A stretch of 64,000 nt of DNA, taken from positions 1,922,001-1,986,000 of the forward strand of contig JANFOG010000009.1 of assembly GCA_024336345.1 (NCBI GenBank). Direction: 5' to 3'. Position numbers and translations under genes: made by a program. How positions within the stretch are numbered: the stretch's first letter is position 1; the number at the start of each line of letters is the position of its first letter. Origin of the DNA: Mariannaea sp. PMI_226. Its lineage: Eukaryota > Ascomycota > Sordariomycetes > Hypocreales > Nectriaceae. The notes beneath the pieces are model-generated. The model was not told the DNA's origin and did not search any database. It worked only from the letters and a program-made list of their open reading frames with translations. Below are positions 1 through 11,015 of the stretch, in pieces.

Positions 1-1770
1 ATGTTGTCGGCGTCAAGGATAGGCAAGTCACGGATCATTAGACCAGCCTCTACTCGGTCATATGTGTCGTCAATCTCTTCTTGGTACTCCAGAATTGTCA
101 GTTGTCTCTGGATTGTTCCCTTCCCAGCTCGCAGAAACGGTTTATTCTGTGTGGCGAAGAGGATGAGCTCCTTCGGGATTCTGCCAAACTTGGGTGCCTC
201 CTTGTTAGCTTCTGTGAGATGTGGCCATATCTTGTGTATAGCCTCTTGTGTTTCTTGCTCAGTTGTTGGAAAGTAACCAGGTTTCATCTCAATCAGAATG
301 CATGGCAAGAAGTGATACATGCCTGCTACGATGCAACCACTGACTTCAGGATGTGATGCGACGATGTTCTCAGTGTTTGTTGCATCGAATTTTAGCCCGT
401 TGCTTAGCGCAACCCAACTGTCTGCCCGCCCCCTGTAGACCCAGCAGCCTTGATGTTCAGGCTCCGGTCTTGGAGAGAATAGATCCTTGGTGTGGTACTC
501 CTCGATATCAGGGAGACACTTAAATGTGGCATATCGCCTCTCGACCTCCCCACTACGCGTCAAGACGAGCTCGAACATGTTGGGGAAGATTTCATCTAGT
601 CTGTGACCTATATCAAGCCACCTGATACAGTTAAAATGCTTGCTGTCTCCTGATGCGACTTGCTGTCCACAGAAGGACTCTGACTGCGCCCAGATGGGGA
701 GGATGTGGCGCATAATTTTAGACAGCCTCTCGCCCTTGACTGGGTTTAGAGGCCCTCCTGATATAAAACATTCTCCAACGGCACGGAGCCTCTCAGTCGC
801 AGGAGGATGGTCCATTAAATCCTCTAGGATGGATGGTGGGGCAAAGAAGGACTTCACAAGATTGGGATCCAGAATGTTGGTAATATTATCGCGAGTAAAC
901 CCCATGTCAGGATGCGGGAGAATATACTTGAGACCCTGAGTGAGACAGAATAACATTGGGAATACGCCGCCAGCCTATAGGATCACATATCAGTATCAAC
1001 AACGCGAGCGTCTTTCGATTGCCTCTTACATGACTCAGCGGAAATAGATTCAAATATCCAGGGGAATTTGCCACAAAGCGCATTGCTAGTTTGCCTCCCT
1101 GCTTCTTTGCAATCTCTTCGCCTTCCATCGAGGCAAAGGCACTGTTTACTGCATCATGATTCCAGTAGACGGGCTTGGGGTGTCCTGAAGTTCCCGACGT
1201 GTGAATGGCCAGGAAAGGCTTGCTCCTGACATCGTCTAGCTTTGCAGTGAAGGGAAACTCTTCGACGTCTTGTGTACCCGCCATTTCTTGCCACGTCAAT
1301 CCTGGTATGATTGGCATTATTTCCCTAGTGAGGTCCAACAGGGGCTTGAGTGAGTCAGTTGCTTCAGGGTCATATATCAGGGCCTGAGCTTTGGTGCTCT
1401 CGAATAGTCGCATGTTCGCCTTGGGTCGGTTCTTGAAGGACGGGAAGATGACCTGTGGGTTTCTTTAGTTAGCGGAAAATTACCGTGGCTAGACACATTC
1501 AAGGCCGTAGAGACATACAGTTTTTCCTGTTTTGATAGCAGCAAGCATCCAGATCGCATATCGCCAGTCGCTTTTTCCAATCCAGCAGAACGACTCGACG
1601 CCTACGGGTAGATGGTTCATTAGGAACCAACATGCCCTGTTGGTAGCATGGTGAATACGTTGAAAGGTGACTTCCTCTGGACCTTTGTCAGGATACACAA
1701 TCCATCCAGCGGTGCCCTCCGTGATGCGCTTCTCAACAAGATAAGGAAGTAAGTCCAAATGAGATACCAT
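1..1770 (-). CDS. NRPS-like (A-domain) adenylate-forming enzyme, partial, runs off left edge
   Basis: This is an adenylate-forming enzyme of the fungal NRPS-like/carboxylic-acid-reductase type. The family activates a carboxylic acid with ATP and normally has A-T-R or A-T-TE order; only the adenylation domain is inside the window. Three exons join in frame: 1770-1519, 1452-1030 and 974 to the edge, with GTATGT..CAG (1453-1518) and GTAAGA..TAG (975-1029) introns. Exon 2 holds the ATP-binding motif HTSGTSGHPKPV. The last exon is open throughout and ends with the A10-type motif KPFLRAGKGTIQR followed by the start of the linker. The ATG at 1770 is the first in frame, but frame and family-like sequence continue upstream to about 1869, so a small upstream exon is possible. 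I cannot predict the substrate. Confidence 0.85.
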
Positions 1771-1870
1771 ATTGAGCTTGGGGATTGTCTGCAGACGAGA
1801 CTTAACCGAAGTATCAAAGTTATGTGGGCTCGCCCAGGTTATTTGTATGTTAATGAAACCCAGAACCAAC

Positions 1871-4319
1871 GGCTTTAGTATTCTTAAAGCGTTTGAGTTA
1901 CAAGATTTCCGATGCCATTGTTCCGGCTAAAGATGCCTGCTACTGGTCGGCATCTGTAGCGCATAATACGTCGCAAGTCATTGAGATGGCTGTCAGATGC
2001 TAGTGTGCGCCTAGCCTGCGACTGTTTGGTGTATACTGTGTAGACCTGCTCCACATTTTGTTTTCGGCGTTTCCTTAAATCCTTTCTTATAATAAGAACC
2101 TCGCCCCCCCCCCCCTATAATTGCTCACCGCTGATTCAGCGCTATAGCCGAAGGGGTTGTTACTGCCAGTGGCTGCGTACTCCGTCTAGAAATGTCCTAG
2201 CGTCACCCACGAGCTTTGAAGTGCTCTCTCGCCATCGCAGGTTCTTTCTCCGATGCCGTTCCCGCCTCAGATATGGGTCGTGGGAGTATCAATGATTTCG
2301 CCGAATTGGCTGAATGTAAGCTCAACGAAGTGGCGGTCAGTTAAACCATCTTGGTCGATGATAAACGCCATGGCCGACATGAAAATGACGATCTTAACAA
2401 TTGGCGAATCTAGCATCCTACGACTTAGGGTTGAAGGGCAATGACCCATCATAAGTACTCTGTACTCTCTTGCTCCAAGAAACCTTCTAAATGACCCATT
2501 GTCTCCACATGTGTCTTAGGGCGTTCTGAGTGAGTTATAGCAAATATGTTGCTAGTGGGCACAATATCAGCCAGACCTGTGAAGGGATCTTGTTAGGATA
2601 CTGACAATTTGACAATATCAGCAGATGTTGAAACTAAAACCAGGGCACTAGGCCGTTAACGAAGTCACACACGTGTCCATCACCTAGTTCGTATCTGATA
2701 GCAGCTGGAATGCTTCACTAGCCAAGAGGCGGACTCATAGGGAAAGAGTAAATTCACATAATTGCATTCTAAATGTCTAACACCCAATTCAGCTTATTCC
2801 ATCATGGTAGAAACAGAATCAAAACTGGAGCTTTGGTTAGCGTACCTGGAAGTTCGTTCCCTTCCTGACAGTTGCCTACAAAACTCTAAAATAGAGAAGG
2901 AAATATACTCAGATTTGCGTAAGGTTTCTTTACGAACTGTAGATCTCATATTCCAGAACTCAGCAACAAGGATATAATGTTTTTTTTCTCTTTTTTTTCT
3001 TTTTTTTTGCATAACACGCGCTTCTTATAACTATCCACAAGCATCCACCGTTCCAAACTCTGCAAGACAAGACCTGCTGCATATTGGTTATAATGTATTC
3101 ATTCATATGTAAGCGTAAGCCATAAGTTGGAAGGTGTACGAAAAATACAGCCACAGTAATCGCACCCTGTGGAAACCACTATGTCCTGGGATCGATACTA
3201 GTGCTGTAGATCCTAGCAAGCTTAGGCTGGCAAGTATAGAGAACATTGTTGAGATGCGTGAGATGCGTAGTTGAGGTTATCGATATTGTGAAGAACAAAA
3301 AATTAATTTTGTGTTTTCGTCCTCCGGCTTGTTGCAAACGAGGCGCTGCCAACCAGTTATCATGATTCAAGAAACAGTTTACTGTCGTCCTCTTTATACT
3401 CAGGTAACGACCCGTCCATTACTCCGACACCCAGAATTATAATACTAATTTTTCGACTGACTGCAATGCCTCACATCCGCTACCATCCAAATAGCAGTTC
3501 ACATGCAGCAGATGGCCCTTTCAATGTCCCTTGCTATAAGCCGCAACCGATTCAAGGAGACTACGCGAAGGAATGGGCATGTGATTGAGGGAAGAAAAGC
3601 CCTTGATATGGATACAAACGGTGTGATAGAGAGCATTAATTCGGTTTGCTTGGAAGGAATGCCTCGGCAAGATGAATCCGCCGGATCACTTTTCCCAGGC
3701 TTCAATACGTTAAATCCATCATAGCCGGTTTCGAAACCAATATTCGGGCCTTCTACTGTTCATTTGATGCCTTCATTGCATCTCCTGACATCGTATTTCT
3801 TTCCTCGTAAGCGGCGACCCGTTTTCCGTTTTCATCCACTCTCACCTGGAACCTTTGAGTGGGGTTAACTGCAATTTAGCTACTATATACATAGTAGCTT
3901 ATTAGCCTCAACTAATTCTAATAAAAAACTAACCCGATTTGTTATAGCACTCATAAACCCAGAACCCAATCACTGGAGTTTGAATCGAATAGAATCCGCT
4001 TAAACGTATGAAATTGGAAGGTAACACAGCTTCTAATTATCATCAGTGCTCTCTTTCTCCTTCCGTGTAATAATGATGCCACTTTTGGAACGGTCCTGCT
4101 AGCATGTAACACCATGGCAAGCAAAGTGCCTAAAAAACACTTATCCAGGTATTGAAAATATCTTTCGTGTTCCTAGATTGCTCACATGTCGTCTTGTAAT
4201 GAGCACCTTCCGCCATACGAAGGAGAGCAATCTTCTCCTGCGCAAAGCCCGACCTTTTTGAAGCCTCCGTTTTGTAGCAACTAATACTACACCAGTATGA
4301 AGATTCCCGGTCCATTGCC
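1871..4319. other. Intergenic, no gene recognised
   Basis: Only short, overlapping reading frames without family resemblance are present. The stretch contains a C homopolymer near 2106 and a T-rich tract at about 2978-3008. I see no repeat shared with the rest of the window. Confidence 0.5.
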
Positions 4320-4877
4320 TTAGAAGGTTTCAGGAACATGTAGGTACCTCAATCGATGGAGTAGAGGTGGATGTAACCTTCCTGAACGCAGTCTGGAATG
4401 TGCTTGAATGTATGATAGCAGTATGGGATGGCATGGAATAGGTGAGGCCAGAGTCGAGCCACTATACCCTCGGAAGCCTGATTTATTGACTATACAAGAG
4501 ATAGAAAACTCACTGAGAATCTCCTTTACACAAGTCGTCCAAACCCAGGATAGGTTGTCTGCAAATTCCTTATTTAGGGTGTTTTCCTTAATATTAGCCA
4601 TACCGTTATTAATTAAACGCCCATAACAGCTCGCTCGTCTATTTTGTTCGTTGTCTGGAAAGCATCCCTGCTGCCGGCAAATGCAGCAGCCTCTGAGTCT
4701 GGATTTTCCGCCTCCTACGTAGTTACTACATATGATTGCTATGGTCTCTTGAGCAAATAACGTCCTCTTTAGTAGCACATGCTCCACATTCAATGCTATT
4801 TTCCCCAGACGCTTCACCGTCATCTTCAAGGCTAGAGCGCAGTTCCCGACTGCTACAATTTCCCTTGCCCTAGACAT
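4320..4877 (-). CDS. Doubtful hypothetical protein
   Basis: An open frame of about 185 codons starts at the ATG at 4877. The product is rich in Cys, Lys and Arg in its first half and includes a CxxC pair (GCCICRQQGC). No family is recognised, no signal peptide is obvious, and codon use does not separate it from noncoding sequence. It is listed only because it is longer than expected by chance in this area. Confidence 0.18.
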   Translation of the reverse strand: MSRAREIVAVGNCALALKMTVKRLGKIALNVEHVLLKRTLFAQETIAIICSNYVGGGKSRLRGCCICRQQGCFPDNEQNRRASCYGRLINNGMANIKENTLNKEFADNLSWVWTTCVKEILSEFSISCIVNKSGFRGYSGSTLASPIPCHPILLSYIQAHSRLRSGRLHPPLLHRLRYLHVPETF

Positions 4878-5029
4878 GATTGGATAGGGTTTGGTCTGGG
4901 GGACTTGGTGTAAATGCACAATCACTGACCAGCCACATGTTTAGGTGTGGTCATCTACATTCCGCACTAATAAACCATTTTTAATAAAACCTCTACATAA
5001 ATAGAAGATCAAATATTAAAAATAATTGG

Positions 5030-5310
5030 GAAGGGTAAATAGGCTACCGGTAATACAAGTGTCGTGAATTTTATATCGTTTTAAGCCTGCTAATCTGATA
5101 AGCCTTATATCTTAAATTTATAGCCCCCTAGCTAGTCATTACTTAGCCCGAAATCCAAATCTCAGGGCAGATGTTCGTACAACTATCTTCCTCTCTGCTA
5201 ATTTGACCCTTAAGTTTGGAAATGTATATACTTCCTTTACCTCTATCTATTCATATCTTCCTTGAGTATCTAGATGTTTATGTACTTCTTTTCTCTCTCT
5301 AATCTCATTG
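5030..5310 (+). repeat. Dispersed repeat, copy 1 (pairs with 38085-38390)
   Basis: The sequence from GGGTAAATAGGCTACC through the CT-rich tract ending near 5310 is clearly similar, in the same orientation, to 38085-38390 just downstream of the OrsD-like gene. Shared landmarks in order are GGGTAAA-AGGCTACC, an AATATCTTAA-like block, GGGCAGATGTTC, a CTTCCTCTCT block, a TTTGGA-AT block, and TAGATGT-TAT followed by TCTCTCTCTAAT. This copy is more AT-shifted than the other. It may be a terminal region of the same transposon family or a small non-autonomous element. Confidence 0.75.
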
Positions 5311-5336
5311 GTTAATATTCATCACTGGCTTACTCT

Positions 5337-5660
5337 TGAGTAGGTCGTCGAGATTGAACTTGACGTTCAAGGTACCACTGATGTACTCTTGTCGTTAGGT
5401 GCTGATCTTGATGGAAGGGATAAATTGGTCACAAATTTTGACGACTTGCTTGCATTTATTCGCATTTACTATATTGACCTTGTTGACTCTCCGATATAGC
5501 ATCTTAAAATCCTGCCAATACTGATTAACAATCTTCCTCTTGGATCGCTTGCGTCTGAGCTCCAAATACGTCTCACAGTTCCAGTTGAGGAAGACATGAT
5601 CAAGCCTTCGTCACAGAAACGGATATAAATCGCGGTTTCCCATGACCCGTATGCATTCTC
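5337..5660 (-). pseudogene. Decayed DUF3435-like tyrosine recombinase, N-terminal part
   Basis: On the minus strand a frame reads WNCETYLELRRKRSK, then QYWQDFKMLYRRV, then, after a TAA stop, EYISGTLNVKFNLDDLL. This order (a YL..R helix, a YW..F..LYRR block, then a ..L...FNL..LL block) is what I know from the N-terminal part of fungal DUF3435/FluG-domain proteins, a tyrosine-recombinase family used by large fungal mobile elements. The catalytic C-terminal half is not seen. It lies directly beside repeat copy 1. The family assignment rests on pattern memory only. Confidence 0.4.
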
Positions 5661-6692
5661 GCGGCAGAATATGCTCTTTGGTTAAATACCAACCCTGTTA
5701 CAGATCGGCTTGCTTGCTCTGAATGCTTGAGGAAGCTTGTCTCATGAATTTCTTTTTGATATAGCCAACTTTGGCTCTAGTATTGTCAATATCAACGGGA
5801 GGGATCAATCATGTTTCTTGCAGCCGCTGCCGCATAGTCTGATCGCATATTGAATCGGCTGTCCATTTCTGTTCCTCTGTTCTGATTTTGGAGTCTCGAT
5901 GCTGGTTTTGGCCGCATCTTGGAGAGCATGGACAATGTCCTGATAAAGTGGTTGACGCACAAGTACTAGAGCCAAGAAACATAAGCAACTAAAAAGGTTA
6001 CAAGAAGCTCAACTTCAAAAGGAACGAGGAAACAGTTAAAGAGTGAAGTAATAAGTGACCAAGTGAATGGGTTACAAGAAGGTATGAACTTCCGAGTGGA
6101 CAATAACCCGAGACGGCTTAGAGAAACCGTACTTAACAGTTAATGGTCAGCACGATCGAGGACTGTACCCATATTTATACTTATGTCTCGGTTACATGGC
6201 GCAAAGTATAACGCGTGACCTCCAAAATTCGGGTAGCAATGGCCGAGGAGGAGAAAAACGGCAGCGATTCAAGTTCATAAATATAGATCCCTCACCGACC
6301 TTCGCTGGAGGCAGAGAATCAAATGTTTGACCAGCAGCCGAACCCACCTAAAGCAGATCTGCTGGGCAAAACCGGCACGCTCAGACTTATGATACCATAT
6401 ATAATAATATATATTAATTAGATTATTTCTATAGTTATAATCTCGTAAGTATTAGGTCATATCAAGCTAGTGCTTGTAATATTCCTTAGATTATGGTGAT
6501 AAAAGGTGACTACCATGATGTTATAATTAGTGAGAAATATATTAGGTATCCTTTGCATGTGATTTGTCAGGGAACGGGACGTGATGCGGCCAATGAGCCT
6601 AACCGTCAGCCCGAGCTAGAAATTTCTGACACTCAGTTGATACGCGCTCAAGCTCCGTTTTTTCCCTTATGATGTATCAGCGGATAAGTAAA
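5661..6692. other. Transposon-derived or intergenic sequence, no gene
   Basis: The minus strand up to about 5940 still looks like broken continuation of the recombinase remnant. From 5980 to 6410 there is an A-rich, possibly repeat-derived stretch. On the minus strand it carries TATGGTATCATAAG near 6390-6405, reminiscent of retroelement primer-binding sites, but no partner repeat was found. 6400-6560 is AT-rich. Confidence 0.35.
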
Positions 6693-8580
6693 TTACATGA
6701 TGAATACTCCCGTCTGAGGCAGAAGAGATGTCCAACTTGCTCCCAGGCTACGTTGCGTCCAAATGGTCCGGAGGTGCTCAAGTCCACTCAGCAAATTGAT
6801 GAAGCCACTTCGATCAAAATGACGCAATAATTCACCCTCAAAGAATGATTTATGCTCGTCTGTGACACAGTCTGAGCCCGCTATAAATGTTGCCCAGATT
6901 AATACCTGTTCACCAGGTAACCCAGGAGGAAAGTCCTCCAGTGTCTCTTTGAAGCGTTGCACAAGGGTGGTTGAGGGCGGAACCGTGCAAGGTCGTGACG
7001 GACAGCCTAAGGAAGACGAAGTGGAGGAATCCCGGAGAACTTGTTGAAGGTAGATCTCATGGGCTTGCTCCACAAGACTCATAATGAGAGGAACAGCGCT
7101 GGCGGCATCAGGCCGCTGACGAGCGCAGTAGTTTAGGCACTCGAATGCTTGGACCATATGTTCTTGGGATGAGAGTATAGAGCGACCGCTTTCCTCGTCG
7201 AGGAGAGGAGCCGCGTAAACTCGCATCCTAAATCTTGTTAGCCATAGAACTTGGGAGAAAAAAACACCCTTGCTTTTTCAGTAGCCGCGGTAGGACCGTG
7301 AGCTTTCCTTTTCCCCTTCTGCATTGGGGGGCTACATCAATCGTTTCTTTCACTTACTTGTGAATTTGACGTATGATAAATTGAGACAAATCCCCGTCGT
7401 CGAGCTCAACTTCCCCTCCAATTGCTTGCAGAGCTGATTGTAGCATGTTGAACAAGATTGGGAAATCCTTGGACCCTGTCACCATGACAGAAACGAGAAG
7501 AATGAGGATTGTAAGTAAAACGAGATGTTGATCTTGCTTGTCACACGTCGCCAACTTTTGCCGCTTCTGTAAACCTTGTATGGCGTGTGCATAGAGCTGT
7601 TGTGAATTTGAATAATGCTGCTGTGCAGTGAAGAAAGAGAAACTAGGAACTCCTCGAGAAGATGATCGAGAGGAGTAGTGGGTGTGCCTTGCCTCCTGGC
7701 TGGATAGATGAAAGGCTGAAACTGCAAGCACAGCATCCATAACGAGCTGGTCTGCATGCGCTAGTGGTAGTACCAGATGGCGCCAGCCGTTGTGAATACC
7801 ATCTATTGCGATCATCTCTTTGGCAATATTGTCTGAAACTAGGACGAGAAGTTAGGCAAGAGTGTGTCCAACATGGTTCAACAGGATTTCACTTACAATG
7901 GAGGAGCAGGGCCCTTTTCCATGAAGTGATGCTATCCGGAATCCGCTGAAAGATATCAATAGTAGAAAAGGAAATACTTGTTTCGGGGCAACGACTTTGA
8001 TGAGTCAAATTTTGGCCACGTTTGTCTCGCTCACTTGGTTGCTGCATTGACGACGGAGCTAGATTATAATCCAGCTCGGTACTAAGATGGTTCGACGGCC
8101 CAGCAACCGATCCACCAGCACATGCGACTTCTGAAATAGTGTCGTCGTCTGCTGGAAAAGCGCAGTCGGTACTAGATGAGGTGAGGGTCAGATTATCGAG
8201 TGCCCATGATGTAGGTGTCAACATTGGCGGAGTCGTGGATGCTACGGCTGGCGGTGCTTGTTCGGCGTATATAGACTGCATGGTCATACCCGCCCACTTG
8301 CCCCGGACAGCAACCCCGGTATGAAAACGATGGCGAATCCCTAAGCCACTGCATTTCAAGCCCTTGTTGATGCATTTCTTGCATTCGGGTTCGCCTTTGT
8401 CGCAGTTTATGCGCCGTTGCGAGCACTCATAGCAGCCTGGGTCAGGAAGAGTTAGCCTAGACGAAGCTTTCGGTGTTTGACCGTGTTGCTGTCAACAGGT
8501 CTCGACTTGCTCAAAGACAGAGGATCGCTACCTTTGACCTTGGGTCGATAATGCTGACGCCTTTTCGGGGTACCGGTCAT
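6693..8580 (-). CDS. Zn2Cys6 fungal transcription factor
   Basis: This is a Gal4-type binuclear zinc cluster regulator, nuclear by family. Four exons, 8580-8532, 8436-7897, 7832-7358 and 7227-6693, join in frame to 532 codons. The introns are GT..AG, including GTAAGT donors at 7896 and 7357. The zinc cluster spans the first splice site, at about residues 18-43, with spacing C-x2-C-x6-C-x6-C-x2-C-x6-C (GCYECSQRRINC, then DKGEPECKKC, then INKGLKC). After a Ser/Thr/Pro-rich linker, a hydrophobic helical region (VLAVSAFHLSS and following) matches the fungal-specific regulatory domain. It is the nearest regulator to the FAD oxidase and permease genes on the same strand, so it is a reasonable local regulator; that is inference. 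Confidence 0.9.
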
Positions 8581-9602
8581 AGTCGTCGGGTGGTTAGGCG
8601 TCGACGTTCACTAGGGCTTGGTGAAGTGATACTTTGAGTAGGAGGCACAGACGTGATCTGGCATGAATAAGACTCGTTGGAGAGTCTTACAAGGGAGGAA
8701 GACGGGGGGACGGCGAAGTGGCGTACTAAAAAAGAAGTTATAATGAGTACCTGCGCTAATACATTCGAGAGGAGCGGGGTGCGGGGGATTGTGGGGGATG
8801 TCGTTGGGGCGAAAGCTGACTCGCCATCCCAACACTCATGTTTAGTTCGCGTGCTGTTCGATGCTCGACTTACGTACATCAAATCGAGGATGAATTAAGG
8901 TTTTCTCTTCAGCTGCGATGCTAGTCCTTTCAAAGCAAAGACAGCCGGTTGCATCATGTCTGGGCGAACCACGAATAAGTGGTCGTTTTTCCGCCCAGGG
9001 AATACTTCCGGAAATAAAGTGGGAATGTTAAATATCGTATCCTAGCGAAATACTCTAGCTACATCAAGAAGGAAAAATGAGCACACAGACATGGGTGCCT
9101 TGATAATTGATGTTGACAGATGGTATGAGAAAGGAGATAGTCCACTTGGTCAGTGCGAACTCGCATTGTATTCGAGTTACCATCATAACGGGAATCAGAT
9201 GGTAAGCGGTTGACAAGGAAAAAGATTGAGCTCTCGAAGTTACTTGGGTACCTAGAGCCCGACTTTTGTTCCCATCTCCTGCCTTGCCAGTTGCATCTTA
9301 GGAATGCTAGGATGCCCCAAAGTGTGTCAGAGCACGGAGTCGTGTGGGGTTCAGATGCCGAATACACATTTAATGAATCTGAAAAAAAGCGAGAATGTAA
9401 CACCATTCAAGATTATGTGAGGGAGTCAAGGTTGAGAGAATTCGTTCACGTCTCGGAGTTACTACAAATAACAGGCAAAAGCAAGAAAACGACAGTCCCT
9501 ACATCATTCAGCTTTCTAGCACTCAATCATCATGTACTCGAATGCTTGCTGACATTGTACACTTCCAGCTCTTCCTTCACCTTCGACTATCCGTCTCTCT
9601 CG
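8581..9602. other. Intergenic between regulator and oxidase genes
   Basis: Several short frames occur on both strands but none shows a domain, signal peptide or spliceable continuation. The stretch holds the regulator's 5' region and the oxidase's 3' region. No repeat was recognised. Confidence 0.5.
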
Positions 9603-11015
9603 TCATAGTTTCGCCTTTTGTGAGGTTTGATGAATATCTACAGATCTCTTCAACAAACGAATACGCTCCTGAGTCACCAACATGGATCGAGGATATTCCT
9701 CAGGGACCTCAATCCCGAGCATCAAGTATGACATCATCTCCGCTGTACGAAAAGCCTTTGTCATGCCGATGCCGTGGTAGGCACCAGATACCCACTGGTG
9801 GCTGCGCCCAGGAAATGGAAGTTTGCCTACGAATGGCGCGCCATCCTCGGTGAAGCCCAGGATTCCTGACCACGCATGCTGGATGTTGGCGGAAGCAGTT
9901 GGTGATGGCAAGGCAGCGACTTCATGAGCAAAGCCACGCAGATGTGCCATGGGAGAGAGATCGGTCTCGCTGTCATCACCAGTCGTGCGACGACCGGTAT
10001 TGGCGCGACCGACCACAACATCGCCCTGCTCTCGTTGGATGAGGTAGTCGTAGTCCTTCTCAGCGTACCGTAACCAAAATGAATATTGGCTATCAAGGCC
10101 TAGAGCCGATGACGTTCCGCTCTTGCTGCCATGCGTAATTGCTGGCGCATACTGTACCACGTTACCACGCACCGGCGATACAAAGGGTCTCAGCTCTGGC
10201 AGTAAATGACCTATCCACGCATTGGTAGCGTGCACAATATGGCGGGCTTTGATGGTACCACGGTCAGTGTGGACCGTTGCGAATTCATCGCCTGTTACGT
10301 CGTCCACCGACCTTACCACTGTGTTGGTTTGCACATTGACCTTGCCTTCCTGAATCAAACGTCCCATGAGCCCAGTGATCAATTTGTAAGGCCAGATTGA
10401 GGCGGAAGGGACACCAATCGCGCCAATGCAACGATCTGACAACTTCATGATCTGCCGCAGATGATTTCGCTCAGTGTAGACGGTGTACTGGGCCGCCAAG
10501 TGCGGCGCATGAACGCGCATATCCTCGAGGGCAGCCAGCGCCTTATCGAATGTCTTCTTGTCATAGTAAGCGTCAATTCCCTCAGTGAAGACGGCATCGC
10601 ATTCGATGCCGTTGTCGCGAGCGGCAACCGTCATGGCATCAAGGTGGCTGCGCTCAAAAGCGGATAACCGAATCGCCTCCTGGATGCCGTAGGCGCGCTT
10701 TCGGTCTTCCCAGACGGCAAATGCCATGGTCTTTATGTGTCCCCCATTTCGTCCAGTAGCACCGGAGCACAAGCTGCGAGCCTCGACGACGACAACCTTG
10801 AGATTGGGCCGCTTCGCCAGCAGATTGCGGGCAAGATTGGTGCCCGTCACCCCTGAACCGATGATAATGACGTCCACAGGGGCGGTAGGCCAAGGAGATT
10901 GGTGGTTAGCGAGAGGGTGAGGCTCGGACTGCCAGAACGACTTGGTGGGCTTCGGGTTTGGCACGCCAGGGTCGACGATACCAGCCTCGTAAACACCCTC
11001 CAGTGAGCTCGACAT
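9603..11015 (-). CDS. FAD-dependent oxidoreductase (DAO family)
   Basis: This is an intact single-exon gene of 470 codons with an ATG at 11015. The DAO-type flavoprotein family oxidises amines or amino acids; related proteins include sarcosine and gamma-glutamylputrescine oxidases. The Rossmann FAD motif GSGVTG is at residues 53-58 in a VDVIIIGSGVTG context. An acidic residue follows at the end of beta-2 (VVVVEAR, about 78), then the ATGRNGGH block at 86-93. Near the C-terminus, GILGFTEDGAPFVGKLP and GAYHGIGMTKAF are the usual second FAD-contact regions. There is no signal peptide. The length is normal for the family. It lies between a Zn2Cys6 regulator and an amino-acid permease on the same strand, which suggests catabolism of an imported amine or amino acid; the substrate is not predictable. 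Confidence 0.92.
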   Translation of the reverse strand: MSSSLEGVYEAGIVDPGVPNPKPTKSFWQSEPHPLANHQSPWPTAPVDVIIIGSGVTGTNLARNLLAKRPNLKVVVVEARSLCSGATGRNGGHIKTMAFAVWEDRKRAYGIQEAIRLSAFERSHLDAMTVAARDNGIECDAVFTEGIDAYYDKKTFDKALAALEDMRVHAPHLAAQYTVYTERNHLRQIMKLSDRCIGAIGVPSASIWPYKLITGLMGRLIQEGKVNVQTNTVVRSVDDVTGDEFATVHTDRGTIKARHIVHATNAWIGHLLPELRPFVSPVRGNVVQYAPAITHGSKSGTSSALGLDSQYSFWLRYAEKDYDYLIQREQGDVVVGRANTGRRTTGDDSETDLSPMAHLRGFAHEVAALPSPTASANIQHAWSGILGFTEDGAPFVGKLPFPGRSHQWVSGAYHGIGMTKAFRTAEMMSYLMLGIEVPEEYPRSMLVTQERIRLLKRSVDIHQTSQKAKL

